From assembly GCF_923081025.1 (NCBI RefSeq), contig NZ_CAKLPZ010000001.1, positions 1,922,001 through 1,986,000 on the forward strand: a stretch of 64,000 nt of DNA, read 5' to 3'. The notes under the pieces were generated by a model. That model was not told the origin of the DNA. It searched no databases and was given only the letters and a program-made list of their open reading frames with translations. The stretch is from Neolewinella maritima. GTDB taxonomy: Bacteria > Bacteroidota > Bacteroidia > Chitinophagales > Saprospiraceae. A program made the position numbers and the translations under genes. This document shows positions 46,053 through 55,691 of the stretch, in pieces. The first letter of the stretch is position 1. Every line of letters begins with the position of its first letter.

Positions 46053-46985
46053 ATGTCCCTTCCCTCCCCCGTTATCGTTGCTGGTGCCACCGGCGACCTC
46101 GGTCAGCGTATCGCCCTCGCCCTACTCGCACAGGGGGCCAGTGTACGGGCGATCGTGCGCGAAGGCACCGATCCAGCGCGTACGGCGGCGCTGGTCAGTG
46201 CCGGGGCTGAGATACGATCGGTCGACTTCGGGGACATGAGCTCCCTCACCGAAGGGTGCCGCGGGGGAAGCTGCGTAGTGTCCGCGCTATCCGGCCTACG
46301 CGAAGTGATCATCACCGCCCAGACCAACCTACTGGAAGCAGCGGTCGACGCTGGCGTGCCGCGCTTCATTCCCTCCGATTTCTCGATCGACTATACTACC
46401 CTACCACGGGGGACTAACCGAAATCTCGACCTGCGCAAGGAATTCAATGGCATGCTCAACGTGGCCCCAATCCGGTCCACCTCTATCCTAAACGGCATGT
46501 TTGCCAATCTCCTAACGGGGGAGGCCCCGCTAGTGGTCCAAAAATTTCGCCGGGTCGTCTACTGGGGGGATGCCGACCAGCCGCTCGATTTCACGACCAT
46601 CGCCGATACGGCGGCCTTCACCGCCCGTGCCGCCCTGGACCCCCACACCCCGCGCTACCTGCGTATCGCTGGTGATACGCTCAGTCCGCGCGAGCTACAG
46701 GCAGCCGCTACCCAAGCCTTCGGAGAGGAGTATAAGCTGCAGTGGGCCGGTAACCTCACCGCACTGACCACGCTGATCGACCTCACACGCATCTTCGCTC
46801 CCGGCCGAAAGTCAACCTACCCCGCCTGGCAGGGGATGCAGTACATGCGCAACATGCTCAGCGGACGGGCTAAATTGCACGATCTGGCGAACGAGCGGTA
46901 CCCGGATATGACGTGGACTTCAGTGATCGAAGTGCTGCGCCGCAGCCGTACCGAGCAGCTAACCCCCGCCGAAGTGACCCCGTGA
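46053..46985 (+). CDS. NmrA-like NAD(P)-binding protein (aromatic alcohol reductase-like)
   Basis: A 310-residue atypical short-chain dehydrogenase. The Rossmann start VIVAGATGDLGQRIALALLAQGASVRAIVREG and PRFIPSDFSIDYTTLPRGTNRNLDLRKEF are typical of the NmrA/isoflavone reductase-like group, which includes reductases and redox sensors. Its stop overlaps the GTG start of the MoxR gene (GTGA). The role in this gene run is unclear. Confidence 0.83.
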   Translation: MSLPSPVIVAGATGDLGQRIALALLAQGASVRAIVREGTDPARTAALVSAGAEIRSVDFGDMSSLTEGCRGGSCVVSALSGLREVIITAQTNLLEAAVDAGVPRFIPSDFSIDYTTLPRGTNRNLDLRKEFNGMLNVAPIRSTSILNGMFANLLTGEAPLVVQKFRRVVYWGDADQPLDFTTIADTAAFTARAALDPHTPRYLRIAGDTLSPRELQAAATQAFGEEYKLQWAGNLTALTTLIDLTRIFAPGRKSTYPAWQGMQYMRNMLSGRAKLHDLANERYPDMTWTSVIEVLRRSRTEQLTPAEVTP

Positions 46986-48187
46986 TTCAGTCTTCCCACC
47001 TTCCCGTCGGCGCCGAAGCGCTCCTCATCGCCCTGGCCACGCCCTCGCCGCAGGGGCCCATCGGTATTCCCGTACTGCTGTGGGGTCGCCCCGGAGTGGG
47101 GAAGTCGAGTTTTATCGAAGGGCTGGCTGATGAGGCACTCCGGGTGACCACGCTCATTGCCTCCATTCACGACCCTACGGACTTCAGCGGTTTGCCGGTG
47201 CTGGACAAGGGCGAAGTGCGGTACGCCGTACCCGAGTGGGTCGGCGAGTTCAGCGGCTACCCGGCGGGCATTTTGTTTCTGGATGAACTGAGTACGGCCC
47301 CGCCGTCGGTACAGTCGGCCCTGCTGCGGGTAGTCTTCGAACGCCGGGTAGGCTTTCACCCCCTGCCGGATACGGTACGCATTGTCGCTGCGGCCAACCC
47401 TCCCGATCTTATGGTAGGAGGCTGGGAGCTATCCCCTCCCCTGCGCAACCGCTTCGTGCACCTACAGTGGGATATTCCCGAAGCCCTCTACATTCGCTCC
47501 CTGACCCAGGGCTGGGAAGCCGGTAGTTTGCCCAGCGTAGATCGGGAAGAGCACGCCCAGTGCCTACCTGATTGGAAGCTCAAGATCGGCGCCTTCCTGC
47601 GCCTGCGGCCCAATAGCCTGCATAGTAGTCCGGAAGACAATCCCTACGGCTTTGCCAGCCCCCGCAGCTGGGATTTTGCCGCCGCGCTGCTTTGCGCCTG
47701 CGACCTGCTGGGCTATTCGCTGTCTGCAGGAGATGGCCGGCAGCAGACCGTGATCTTACAGCTTCTTACCGGCTGCCTAGGGGAAGCCACCGCCATCCCC
47801 CTACTGGAGTACCTGACCAACCTACGCCTACCCGATCCGCGCGCCGTACTCGAAGGCCGTACGGAAGTTGATATTACCGGCTTGGACGACGCCGAGCTGT
47901 ACGTCGTCTTCTTCAGTCTCAACGCCTACGTGCTCCGCGCACTCGACACCCCCGAACTGATGTCCTATTCGAGCATTTACCTGGCGCTCACGCAGCAGGT
48001 GTTCCAGGACGGGCGGCGCGACATCATCTTCGTCCCCCTCAAGGAACTGGCGCGCGCCGGCTGGCTCAACAAACTGGCGGCGCGGTCGCAGGTGCAGGGC
48101 AACGGACAGGGCAGCGCACTGCTTACCCAGGTGACGGAAGTATTCAGTGATCCGGCCTTCAGCGAGTTCGTCGATGTCCTCAGTTGA
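46982..48187 (+). CDS. MoxR-type AAA+ ATPase
   Basis: A 401-residue AAA+ ATPase. The P-loop is GRPGVGKSS (residues 35-43), with ILFLDELSTAPPSVQSALLRVVFER as Walker B and RIVAAANPPDL as sensor 1. The GTG start at 46982 overlaps the NmrA gene stop by 4 bases; a longer in-frame start at 46913 would overlap it by 73 bases and adds a low-complexity stretch, so I reject it. MoxR ATPases are chaperone-like and usually work with a VWA protein, the next gene. It overlaps that gene by 14 bases. Confidence 0.92.
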   Translation: MIQSSHLPVGAEALLIALATPSPQGPIGIPVLLWGRPGVGKSSFIEGLADEALRVTTLIASIHDPTDFSGLPVLDKGEVRYAVPEWVGEFSGYPAGILFLDELSTAPPSVQSALLRVVFERRVGFHPLPDTVRIVAAANPPDLMVGGWELSPPLRNRFVHLQWDIPEALYIRSLTQGWEAGSLPSVDREEHAQCLPDWKLKIGAFLRLRPNSLHSSPEDNPYGFASPRSWDFAAALLCACDLLGYSLSAGDGRQQTVILQLLTGCLGEATAIPLLEYLTNLRLPDPRAVLEGRTEVDITGLDDAELYVVFFSLNAYVLRALDTPELMSYSSIYLALTQQVFQDGRRDIIFVPLKELARAGWLNKLAARSQVQGNGQGSALLTQVTEVFSDPAFSEFVDVLS

Positions 48188-49391
48188 TGACTATGCGGAG
48201 CTGGTGGAGCACATTCGCTTCGCCCGGGCGTATGCGGCCGAGGTGCTGCCCTGGTTTGCGCCGGCCCTGTTTAGGAGCCGGATCATTGTCACGCCTAGGG
48301 TAGACGTAGCGGCCATCGATCTGCACTACAATGTTTACTGGAATCCGGAGGTCGTCCGCAACATCTGGTTCAACAACGACCGGCGGCGGGCGCTGAGCGA
48401 GCTGGCCTTTCTGTGGGTCCACGAGACCAGTCACCGACTGCGCCAGCACGCCGAGCGGGCGGGTGGCCGCGACGCCCGCCGCTGGAACATCGCCTGCGAC
48501 TTCGAGATCAACGATAGCGACTGGGCCGGACTCCACATGCCGACGGCCTACCCCGGTATGCTACCCGAGCAGTTCGGCTTCGGGCGCGGACTCCTGGCCG
48601 AAACCTACCTGGCCGCGATGGATGCCGGCGGTCAGACCTACGAATTCACCATCGACGAGGGCAGCGGCGTTCACGGGCAAGCCCGCCCCTGGGAGGCCGG
48701 GGACCGGCAGGAATTGAGTCCGCTAGATGAAGAGATCCTGCGTAGGGAAGTAGCCCGCCGTACGCGGGACGCCGAAGGCAGTGGTATACCGGGCGGCTGG
48801 CGCGACTGGGCCGCCGAGGTGCTCGGCAGCCGCACCAACTGGCGGCAGCGCCTCGGCCACCGCATGAGTGTAGCCATCCAGCGCGGCGTAGGTAGCCGGA
48901 CTGATTACAGCTACGCCCGCCCCAGTCGCCGGCAGTCGGTCTACTTTCCGATCCTACCGCCTAGCCTGACCGGTGATCGCACCGCCCGCATCGCCATCGT
49001 GGTGGATACCTCGGGATCCATGCAGGCGGCGGAACTGCAACGCGCCCTCGGTGAGGTCGCGGCCGTGATCCGGCAGTTCGACTACCCCGTAACGATCATT
49101 CCCTGCGACATCCAGGCGTACGAACCCGTACGCCTGTTGGCTGCCGAGCATGCCTACCAGCTCACGCACTTGCCGGGGGGCAGCGGCACCGATATGAGCG
49201 CCGGTATTTCCGCTGCTTTGCACCTGCGGCCGCGCCCGGATGTGGTGCTGGTACTGACGGATGGGGTGATGGACTACCCCACGACGGGCTACGCTGTACC
49301 CATCGTGTTTGGCATATTCACCGTGGCGGACGAGACACCCCAGCTGCCCCCGGACCCGCCCTTCGGAAAGGACCGTGTGGTGCTCATCTAA
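48174..49391 (+). CDS. VWA / DUF2201-type putative metallopeptidase, MoxR partner
   Basis: A 405-residue protein. The N-terminal half has a zinc-type motif HETSHRLRQHAE (HExxH-like with Thr-Ser inside) of the DUF2201 family. The C-terminal VWA domain has the metal site IVVDTSGSM, then GTDMSAG and VLVLTDG. The ATG at 48174 was chosen over one 27 bases upstream because the conserved region starts just after it. VWA proteins of this kind bind MoxR ATPases to remodel targets. It carries a copy of the dispersed 12-mer at 49220-49231. Confidence 0.9.
   Translation: MSSVDDYAELVEHIRFARAYAAEVLPWFAPALFRSRIIVTPRVDVAAIDLHYNVYWNPEVVRNIWFNNDRRRALSELAFLWVHETSHRLRQHAERAGGRDARRWNIACDFEINDSDWAGLHMPTAYPGMLPEQFGFGRGLLAETYLAAMDAGGQTYEFTIDEGSGVHGQARPWEAGDRQELSPLDEEILRREVARRTRDAEGSGIPGGWRDWAAEVLGSRTNWRQRLGHRMSVAIQRGVGSRTDYSYARPSRRQSVYFPILPPSLTGDRTARIAIVVDTSGSMQAAELQRALGEVAAVIRQFDYPVTIIPCDIQAYEPVRLLAAEHAYQLTHLPGGSGTDMSAGISAALHLRPRPDVVLVLTDGVMDYPTTGYAVPIVFGIFTVADETPQLPPDPPFGKDRVVLI
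49220..49231 (+). repeat. Dispersed motif copy 5 (GCACCTGCGGCC)
   Basis: Plus-strand copy within TTTGCACCTGCGGCCGCGCC in the VWA domain gene, read as ALHLRPRP. This is a frame different from the signal-peptide reading CTCGPA. Confidence 0.75.
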
Positions 49392-49421
49392 TATCGAGTG
49401 TACGACGTTGTTAGTGCTGCT

Positions 49422-50957
49422 ATGCCCCCACCGTTCTCCCTGACGCTTCCTACTCCATTCGGTCCGGCCGCCTTCGGTATCGAGCTGACTGAAAGCGGAC
49501 GGGTGACCGCCATACAGCTTCCCTTAGAGGGCCTGCCGGAGACGGTCTATAAACTCACCTACGGGGCCAGCTGGCGGGATGCGCGGACGTATTTTTTACG
49601 GCTATCGGAGACGCTGACGTACCGAATCGAAGCCAATCTGTTCGCCACTGCCCCGGTGGAGGAGCTAGCACCACTCGTGGCACACTACAGCGAACATGCC
49701 GCGCCTAGCGAGCCGGTGACGGACTACGCGACCTACTGGGCCACCCACGCCCAATGGATCCAGGTATTTGCCTTCCGACAGCGCCGGGTAGATAAGGTGC
49801 TGCGCAAACTAGCCCGCTTAGATGATCGGCAGCAGCTACAGGGGCTCGAACCGCAGCTGTTCGATTATTTGCTCAACCTGCTGCCCCTGGAATTTACCCG
49901 GACCTCGGAACTGGTGTACGAAACGATCGGCAACTTCCGCACCGAGCGAGCACGCACCTATTTGTTGAGCGAGTTGGAACGGGAGGGACGCCATCCATAT
50001 ACGGCTAACCTGCTGCGGGGCCTCGAGCACTACAGCGACGACGCGACGCGGGAACGGCTGCAGACGATCTACCAGCGGGCCACCTTCGGTGACGAGCAAC
50101 TTACACAGTATATCCGCGGCCTTACCCGCTTTGATCGGGATGCCGTGCTACCGCATCTTCTGGCTATTCTGACGGAGCATGGTGGTGAGGTCGAGGCAGT
50201 ATGTACTGTTCTTTATGACTTCGGTTACCCTACCGACTTCATTGCTGGTCAGATCATTAAGCAGTTCGAGCGGGAGCAAGACTACTATGTGCTGAATGAC
50301 TTACTACAGGCCGCCCTATCCGTCGAGGGACCACTCCATATCGACCTAGCGGCCATGAACGAGAAGGTCAGCGCAGCTACCTATACCGACCTGCCCCCCG
50401 TGAACTGGCCGCAGCAGCTCGAGTCCGGCTGGCGCGAATTGGTCCGCCGATCTAGCTACCAGCAAGTGATGGCAGTAGTGAGCGATTCCCTGATTTCTCC
50501 CGTACCCCGCCTGCAGCGCAATGCAGTCCTTCAGCTCAAGGCCTACCGGGAGGACGCTACGGATAACCCACCCCTGCCCTACCCTATCGAGCAGCGGATG
50601 CGCGAGCTGCTGGCCTCCCGCTACGATAAGGTGTACGTAGAAATACTCAATATCCTGGGTAGCCGTCCGACACCGGAGTTACGCGAGCCGGAGCAGATGC
50701 TCGACGCCATCATGGCCATCAGTATCGGATCCCGCTACCGCTTCGTGGTGCTCAACGCGCTGCGCCGAGTGGGGCATACGCAAGTCTTACGGGACCGTGC
50801 CCGGCGGTACTACACCGCCATTAGTGCGGGGACGCAGGATGCGGAGCTACGGGAAAAGGTAACCGCCTGGCTTCCCTTTCTGGAGAAGTACCTAGGGGAT
50901 ATCAGCAGCATCCGGGAAGTCCTACTAAGCAGCGGTAAAAGCGGTGCTGCCGGCTAG
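49422..50957 (+). CDS. Helical (HEAT-like) repeat protein, third gene of the MoxR-VWA run
   Basis: A 511-residue cytoplasmic protein. After a beta-rich N-terminal part (about residues 1-60) it is mostly amphipathic helices in pairs, for example QPQLFDYLLNLLPLEFTRTSELVYETIGNF, RARTYLLSELEREGRHPYTANLLRGLEHY and RDAVLPHLLAILTEHG, the look of HEAT repeats. I do not recognise a named family. The ATG at 49422 is preferred over an in-frame GTG at 49398. It follows the VWA gene by 30 bases. Its 3' end overlaps smc by 33 bases. Probably an adaptor or substrate-recognition protein for the ATPase; this is inference. Confidence 0.8.
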   Translation: MPPPFSLTLPTPFGPAAFGIELTESGRVTAIQLPLEGLPETVYKLTYGASWRDARTYFLRLSETLTYRIEANLFATAPVEELAPLVAHYSEHAAPSEPVTDYATYWATHAQWIQVFAFRQRRVDKVLRKLARLDDRQQLQGLEPQLFDYLLNLLPLEFTRTSELVYETIGNFRTERARTYLLSELEREGRHPYTANLLRGLEHYSDDATRERLQTIYQRATFGDEQLTQYIRGLTRFDRDAVLPHLLAILTEHGGEVEAVCTVLYDFGYPTDFIAGQIIKQFEREQDYYVLNDLLQAALSVEGPLHIDLAAMNEKVSAATYTDLPPVNWPQQLESGWRELVRRSSYQQVMAVVSDSLISPVPRLQRNAVLQLKAYREDATDNPPLPYPIEQRMRELLASRYDKVYVEILNILGSRPTPELREPEQMLDAIMAISIGSRYRFVVLNALRRVGHTQVLRDRARRYYTAISAGTQDAELREKVTAWLPFLEKYLGDISSIREVLLSSGKSGAAG

Positions 50958-53900
50958 CTCGGTAAACTGTACCGGCAGTACGCCGGAGCCTCCCTGCTCG
51001 GTGGTGTACACGCCGTAAATGGTGTCTACCGCCTCCATCGTAAGCTTGTTGTGGGTGACGATGATGAACTGGCTGTCGCGGCTAAACTTCTTAACGATCC
51101 GGTTGAACTTGGCGATGTTGGCATCGTCCAGCGGGGCATCCACCTCGTCGAAGATGCAGAAGGGGGCCGGCTTGAGTAAATAAAGAGCAAAGAGCAGGGC
51201 TGTAGCCGTCAGGGTCTTTTCACCCCCCGATAGCTGATTGATGGTCTGCGGCCGCTTACCCTTGGGCTTAGCGACGATCTCTATACCGGACTCCAGCGGA
51301 TTCTCGGGGTCCAGCAGGATCAGGTCACAGTTGTCGTCTTCGGTGAACAGACTCCGGAACACATCGATGAAGTACAGCCGCACCCGGTCGAAGGCATCGA
51401 GGAACTGCACCGTAGCGGTGTCTTCGATCTCCTGGATGGTCTTGATGAGGGTGTCCTTGGCGGCAAGGATATCGTCGCGCTGGGCGCTGATGGTCTCGTG
51501 GCGCTCCTTCATCTCGTCGTAAGCCTCCACCGCCAGGGGGTTCACCTCGCCGTAGTTACCGATCCGGCTACGGAGTCGATCCACCTTGAGTTCGAGATCG
51601 GGTACGGTACCGGTCCATTCTTCGATCTCGATCTCAGCGAGCTGGTCTAGCGTCAGGTCGAATTCGATGCGCAGGCGCTCCTCCACCGCATTGATGCGGA
51701 AGCGTACGTCGGTGAGCTTTTCCCGAAGTTGGTTGACGCGGATCTGGGCATCCTGCCGCTGCCGATTTTCGCGACGCAGCTGATCCTCGTAGCCATTGAT
51801 CGTAGTGCGGGCAGCGAAGTAGGCTTGTTCGGCATCATTGAGCGTAGCCTGGTAGGCGGCCTTATCGGCGTACAAGCTTTCCAGATTGCGCTGCAGCATG
51901 ATCTCCTGCTCGTCGAACTGGCGGGCCTCCCGGGCGAGGTCCTTGAGTTGCTCGCGGTTGGCGGTGACCTGCTGCGCTACCTCCTCCCGGCGGTTGTGGC
52001 GAAAGGCCAGTTCCCGCTCCAGATTCTGTACCTGGTTCTGCTGCTGGATGTACTGGATGTTCTCCTGGTTGTACGTAGCGCTGGCCGCGCTGAGCGATTC
52101 GCTGAGCCGGCGGTAGGTTTCGTCGGTACCGGATACGGCGTCGCGCAACGCCTCGATACGGTCGGTGAGCGCAGTGAGCTCGGCCTCGATTTCCTGGTTG
52201 GTACGTTGCAGGGTTTCGATCTCGGCGGCGAGCCGCGTATTCGTAGCCGTAGTATCGGTGTCGAAGCGGGTAAAGCCGTCTACCCGCGCCTGGAGTCCGG
52301 CCCGCTGCTGCTGAAGCTTACTGAGGGCACGCTGCTGGTCCTGGATGTCGCGGTCCAACCGCTGCTCCCGCAATTCCTTCAAACTGCGTCGCTCGGCCGT
52401 GAGATTCTGTTCGATGGTCGCTGCACTGGCCTCTGCACTGCGGATGTCCTTCTGCAGCACTTCCAGGTTTTTCTTACGACCAATCTTCTTGCCCTCGAAG
52501 AGTCCAAGTGATCCGCCCGTAAGGGCGAAGGGGCGGCGGATGTAACGGCCGTCCGTAGACAGGATCGTTTGTCCGTTGCTGGGTGCGTCCGGCAGTTCGA
52601 CTGATGTAGCGACGTAGACCTCCTGCAGCAGGCGATCAATCAGCGGTTGGTACACCGCGTCTACCGTGATTACTTCAGTAGCCGGGCGGGTGCCGGGCGG
52701 GGAGGCTGTGGGGTCAACGGAACTGGCCGCTTGCGGCACCGCTTCGAGGATGAAGAAGTTTGCCTTTCCCTTCTGCTTATCGCTCAGCAGTCGGATGGCG
52801 GCCAGGGCTTCATCTACTGTGGCTACCACGTAGTAGTTGAGATAGGGCTCTAGGTAGTTCTCGACGGCCGCCCGGTAGCCGGGCTCCACCAGTACCAGAT
52901 CGGATAGTAGCTGGGGGTCGCTCATCCACGAACGCTGCTTACTGAGGTAGCGGATCGATTCCGGGAAGCCCTCCAGGCTATCAATCATGCTCTTGGTGAG
53001 CTTGTATTCGTTGCGACGGGCGTCCAGGTTGCGATTGATGCGGCCGACCTCGGTCTGCAGGTGATCTACATTTGTTTCGGCGACCGCAACGGCTTCCCGG
53101 CGGGTACTCTCCTGGGCTTCGAGCGCCTCGATGGCATCCTGACGCGCTGCTTCGTTCGTGCCTAACTCCTGCAGGCTAGCTTCCAGGCTTTCACGCTCAC
53201 CGCGGCGGTCGGCCATGTCGGCGGTGTTGCGCTCAACTTGAAAGCGGTAATTCTGTACCTGGTTGCCGTTGATGGCACGACGCTTCTCTAGCTCGAAGAT
53301 GCGGCGCTCTTCGTCCTGCTGCTGGCGCAAGCTACTGTCCAGCTGGGTTTTGACACCCGCGTGTCCGGACCGTACTTCTTCCAGCTTGGTCCGGGCCTCG
53401 TCCAGGGAAGTCTGCCGTTCCTGCTGGGTAGTGTGAGCCTGTTGTAACTGCTCCTTGATGCGCTCGATCTGCTCGCCGTGCTCCGTAAGCTGACTGCCGG
53501 CGGTGGACAGTTCACCATCCAGCTGCTTAGTCTGGCGGGCCACAAAGGTCTTACGTTGCTGTAGCAGTTGCTTTTCGCTTTCGAGCGTGCGCAATTCGCC
53601 GACGAGGGCATTGAGCTTGCGTTGGCGTTCGCCCAGTAGCTTCTCCTTATCGAGGTGCTGCTGTCGGGCCCGTTCCAGTTCGGCATCCAGGCTTACGATC
53701 TTGGTGTCCACGGCGCGGTAGGCATCTTCGGCCTCCGTAGTTTCCTGCTGGACGCGGCTGTGGTCAATGCGGAGTTTTTCCACCCGTAGTCCGGTCAACA
53801 GCAAGCTCAGATCACGGTACTGCCCCTTCAGATCGCGGTACTTCCGGGCCCGTTTAGCCTGCTTTTCTAGACTACTGAGCTGTCCGGCGATCTCGTGCAG

Positions 53901-54482
53901 CACGTCCTCGATGCGGTCCAGGTCATCTTCCGTGTGCTTGAGCTTACGGAGGGTTTCTTTCTTGCGGTTCTTGTACTTACTCACGCCGGCAGCCTGCTCG
54001 AACATGCGGCGGCGGCTGTTGTCCTTGTCCGCCAGGATATCGTCCACCATACCCAGCGCGATGATCGCATAGGAGTTGGACCCGATGCCGGTGTCGAGGA
54101 ACAGGTTACGAATATCCTTGAGCCGGCAGGCTACGCCGTTAAGTCGGTACTCGCTATCCCCGCTGCGGTAGAGCATGCGGGTGATGGTCACTAAGTTGTA
54201 CTCCGTCGGCAGCAGGGCCTTATCATTGGTGAAGGTGAGGGAGACCGAGGCGAGGTTGCCGGCCTTCTTCTTCTTCGTTCCGTTAAAGATCACGGAGGTC
54301 ATCTTATCCAGACGCAGCTCACTGCCTTTCTGCTCGCCCAGTACCCAGCGAATGGCGTCCACGATGTTGCTTTTGCCCGATCCATTAGGGCCCACGATGC
54401 CAATCACATCGGCATCGAAGTTCACCACGGTCTGCCCCGCGAAGCTTTTGAATCCCTTGATGTCGAGCTGCTTCAGGCGCAT
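50925..54482 (-). CDS. smc: Chromosome segregation protein SMC
   Basis: An 1185-residue SMC ATPase that organises and separates chromosomes. Order: N-terminal head with GPNGSGKSNIVDAIRWVLGEQ; a long coiled coil; a hinge near residues 500-680 (FPESIRYLSKQ to GGSLGLFEGKKIGRKKN); the second coiled coil; and the C-terminal head with LSGGEKTLTATALLFALYL and PFCIFDEVDAPLDDANI. Full length. ScpA and ScpB genes are not adjacent. Convergent with the HEAT-like gene, overlapping it by 33 bases. It lies downstream of no gene in its direction, and probably has its own promoter (a TACCTTGG sequence lies 6 bases before its ATG). Confidence 0.97.
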   Translation of the reverse strand: MRLKQLDIKGFKSFAGQTVVNFDADVIGIVGPNGSGKSNIVDAIRWVLGEQKGSELRLDKMTSVIFNGTKKKKAGNLASVSLTFTNDKALLPTEYNLVTITRMLYRSGDSEYRLNGVACRLKDIRNLFLDTGIGSNSYAIIALGMVDDILADKDNSRRRMFEQAAGVSKYKNRKKETLRKLKHTEDDLDRIEDVLHEIAGQLSSLEKQAKRARKYRDLKGQYRDLSLLLTGLRVEKLRIDHSRVQQETTEAEDAYRAVDTKIVSLDAELERARQQHLDKEKLLGERQRKLNALVGELRTLESEKQLLQQRKTFVARQTKQLDGELSTAGSQLTEHGEQIERIKEQLQQAHTTQQERQTSLDEARTKLEEVRSGHAGVKTQLDSSLRQQQDEERRIFELEKRRAINGNQVQNYRFQVERNTADMADRRGERESLEASLQELGTNEAARQDAIEALEAQESTRREAVAVAETNVDHLQTEVGRINRNLDARRNEYKLTKSMIDSLEGFPESIRYLSKQRSWMSDPQLLSDLVLVEPGYRAAVENYLEPYLNYYVVATVDEALAAIRLLSDKQKGKANFFILEAVPQAASSVDPTASPPGTRPATEVITVDAVYQPLIDRLLQEVYVATSVELPDAPSNGQTILSTDGRYIRRPFALTGGSLGLFEGKKIGRKKNLEVLQKDIRSAEASAATIEQNLTAERRSLKELREQRLDRDIQDQQRALSKLQQQRAGLQARVDGFTRFDTDTTATNTRLAAEIETLQRTNQEIEAELTALTDRIEALRDAVSGTDETYRRLSESLSAASATYNQENIQYIQQQNQVQNLERELAFRHNRREEVAQQVTANREQLKDLAREARQFDEQEIMLQRNLESLYADKAAYQATLNDAEQAYFAARTTINGYEDQLRRENRQRQDAQIRVNQLREKLTDVRFRINAVEERLRIEFDLTLDQLAEIEIEEWTGTVPDLELKVDRLRSRIGNYGEVNPLAVEAYDEMKERHETISAQRDDILAAKDTLIKTIQEIEDTATVQFLDAFDRVRLYFIDVFRSLFTEDDNCDLILLDPENPLESGIEIVAKPKGKRPQTINQLSGGEKTLTATALLFALYLLKPAPFCIFDEVDAPLDDANIAKFNRIVKKFSRDSQFIIVTHNKLTMEAVDTIYGVYTTEQGGSGVLPVQFTELAGSTAFTAA

Positions 54483-54554
54483 GGCGGGCCAAGGTACGCG
54501 TAGTGACGGATTCGATCAATGTAGGGGCGACTCCGCGTAAGATCAACGGTGCTG

Positions 54555-55406
54555 CTACAGGTGTCGGGTACGCACATAAAATTCCTTGTCCCGCACGCCG
54601 AAGGCCCTGACCAGCAGGGGGCTGACCACCACGACCACCCGCGGGTCGTAGGCCTGTTCGGGGATGCGGCCTACGACCCGGGCGTAGAGCGTCTTACGGC
54701 TGCGGGGATCCTCGATCTCCACCAAACTCCCCAGGGGAGCCGTGCGGTGGAGGACCATGAACTTGTTCTTGTCGCCACTACTGGTCCAGGCGGCTTTCCC
54801 GTTTGCCGTGTGGACTGACTTACCGGTCGCGCTCGTCTCCCATTCCGCGCGCAGGCTGTAGTTGCGCATGATGAAGGGGTCTTCCACGCGGAGTTGGCTA
54901 TCGCGGGGTACCCCGTCTAGCCGTAAGTAGCCGATCTTGAGTACCTGTCCCGGACTCAGCTGCTGGGGGTCGAGCTCTGGATTCAGCTGCCGGATGAGTT
55001 GATCGTTCGGTTGCCGCAGCGTGCGGCGGGTGAGGCCGTAGAGCGTTTCGCCGGGCGCCATGCGGTAGCGTACGGGTACGAACCACGCCACACTGTCAGG
55101 GGTGAAGCTACTGCGCAGCGCCACGGGCGGGATGGCAACGGTGACCCGGGTGCCGGCCGTATAGCCCGAGCGCAGGGTCGGATTGAGTCGGTACACCTCG
55201 TCCAGGGTAAGGCCGTAGAAACGCGCTGCCCCGTAGAGTGTCTGCCGCGGCGCCAGGTAGTGATCGAACAGCAGCAGGCCGGATGCTGGGTCATGCCGTA
55301 GCACCACCGTATCGCGGGGAAGCAGAAAGTACAGGCTATCACCGGTAGCCGAGGCCGCAGGTGCCAGGAATAGAATAAGTAGGAGGGTGAAAAAGTACTG
55401 TGTCAC
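54555..55406 (-). CDS. LysM-domain protein with RlpA-like C-terminal domain
   Basis: A 283-residue exported protein. Signal peptide FFTLLLILFLAPAASA. Two LysM-like units follow: HYLAPRQTLYGAARFYGLTLDEVYRLNPTL and YRMAPGETLYGLTRRTLRQPNDQLIRQLNPEL, which bind peptidoglycan. The C-terminal block GKAAWTSSGDKNKFMVLHRTAPLGSLVEIEDPRSRKTLYARVVG is like RlpA double-psi barrels. Probably periplasmic and active in cell-wall remodelling, or only binding it. GTG start at 55406. The signal-peptide codons hold a copy of the dispersed 12-mer. Confidence 0.88.
   Translation of the reverse strand: MTQYFFTLLLILFLAPAASATGDSLYFLLPRDTVVLRHDPASGLLLFDHYLAPRQTLYGAARFYGLTLDEVYRLNPTLRSGYTAGTRVTVAIPPVALRSSFTPDSVAWFVPVRYRMAPGETLYGLTRRTLRQPNDQLIRQLNPELDPQQLSPGQVLKIGYLRLDGVPRDSQLRVEDPFIMRNYSLRAEWETSATGKSVHTANGKAAWTSSGDKNKFMVLHRTAPLGSLVEIEDPRSRKTLYARVVGRIPEQAYDPRVVVVVSPLLVRAFGVRDKEFYVRTRHL
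55353..55364 (-). repeat. Dispersed motif copy 6 (GCACCTGCGGCC)
   Basis: Minus-strand copy in the LysM gene, encoding LAPAAS in the signal peptide. The flanks are less well conserved than in the other copies. Confidence 0.65.
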
Positions 55407-55582
55407 GGTAGCAGACGTTGGGGTCAGTGCGACGACGAAGGTACGTCGGGTGGCCCAACCAAAAGGGCGTCACCTTGTTTCCAGTATGTAAGTGCCCCGG
55501 ACGGCCGAATATTGTTAGCGTAACTCGGCGATTTGTCAGGCTTTTTTGACAGTCGCCCCACCCTGGCACAGTTCTTCCCCCT

Positions 55583-55607
55583 AGGCAGTAACTTTAGGGC
55601 ACTGCCT
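55583..55607 (+). promoter_or_regulatory. Probable clpC promoter and operator
   Basis: An inverted repeat AGGCAGT / ACTGCCT (11-base spacer) encloses a -7-like box TAACTTTA at 55589-55596. It lies about 85 bases before clpC. A regulator bound here would block the promoter. No known Bacteroidota stress-regulator site can be assigned from this alone. Confidence 0.4.
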
Positions 55608-55691
55608 GGTCTAGCGGATCAATTCACCGCATCTCCCGATAGCTATCGCAAGCGCCGCCCGCCTATTTAAGAAAACTCCAATATCTATTTA

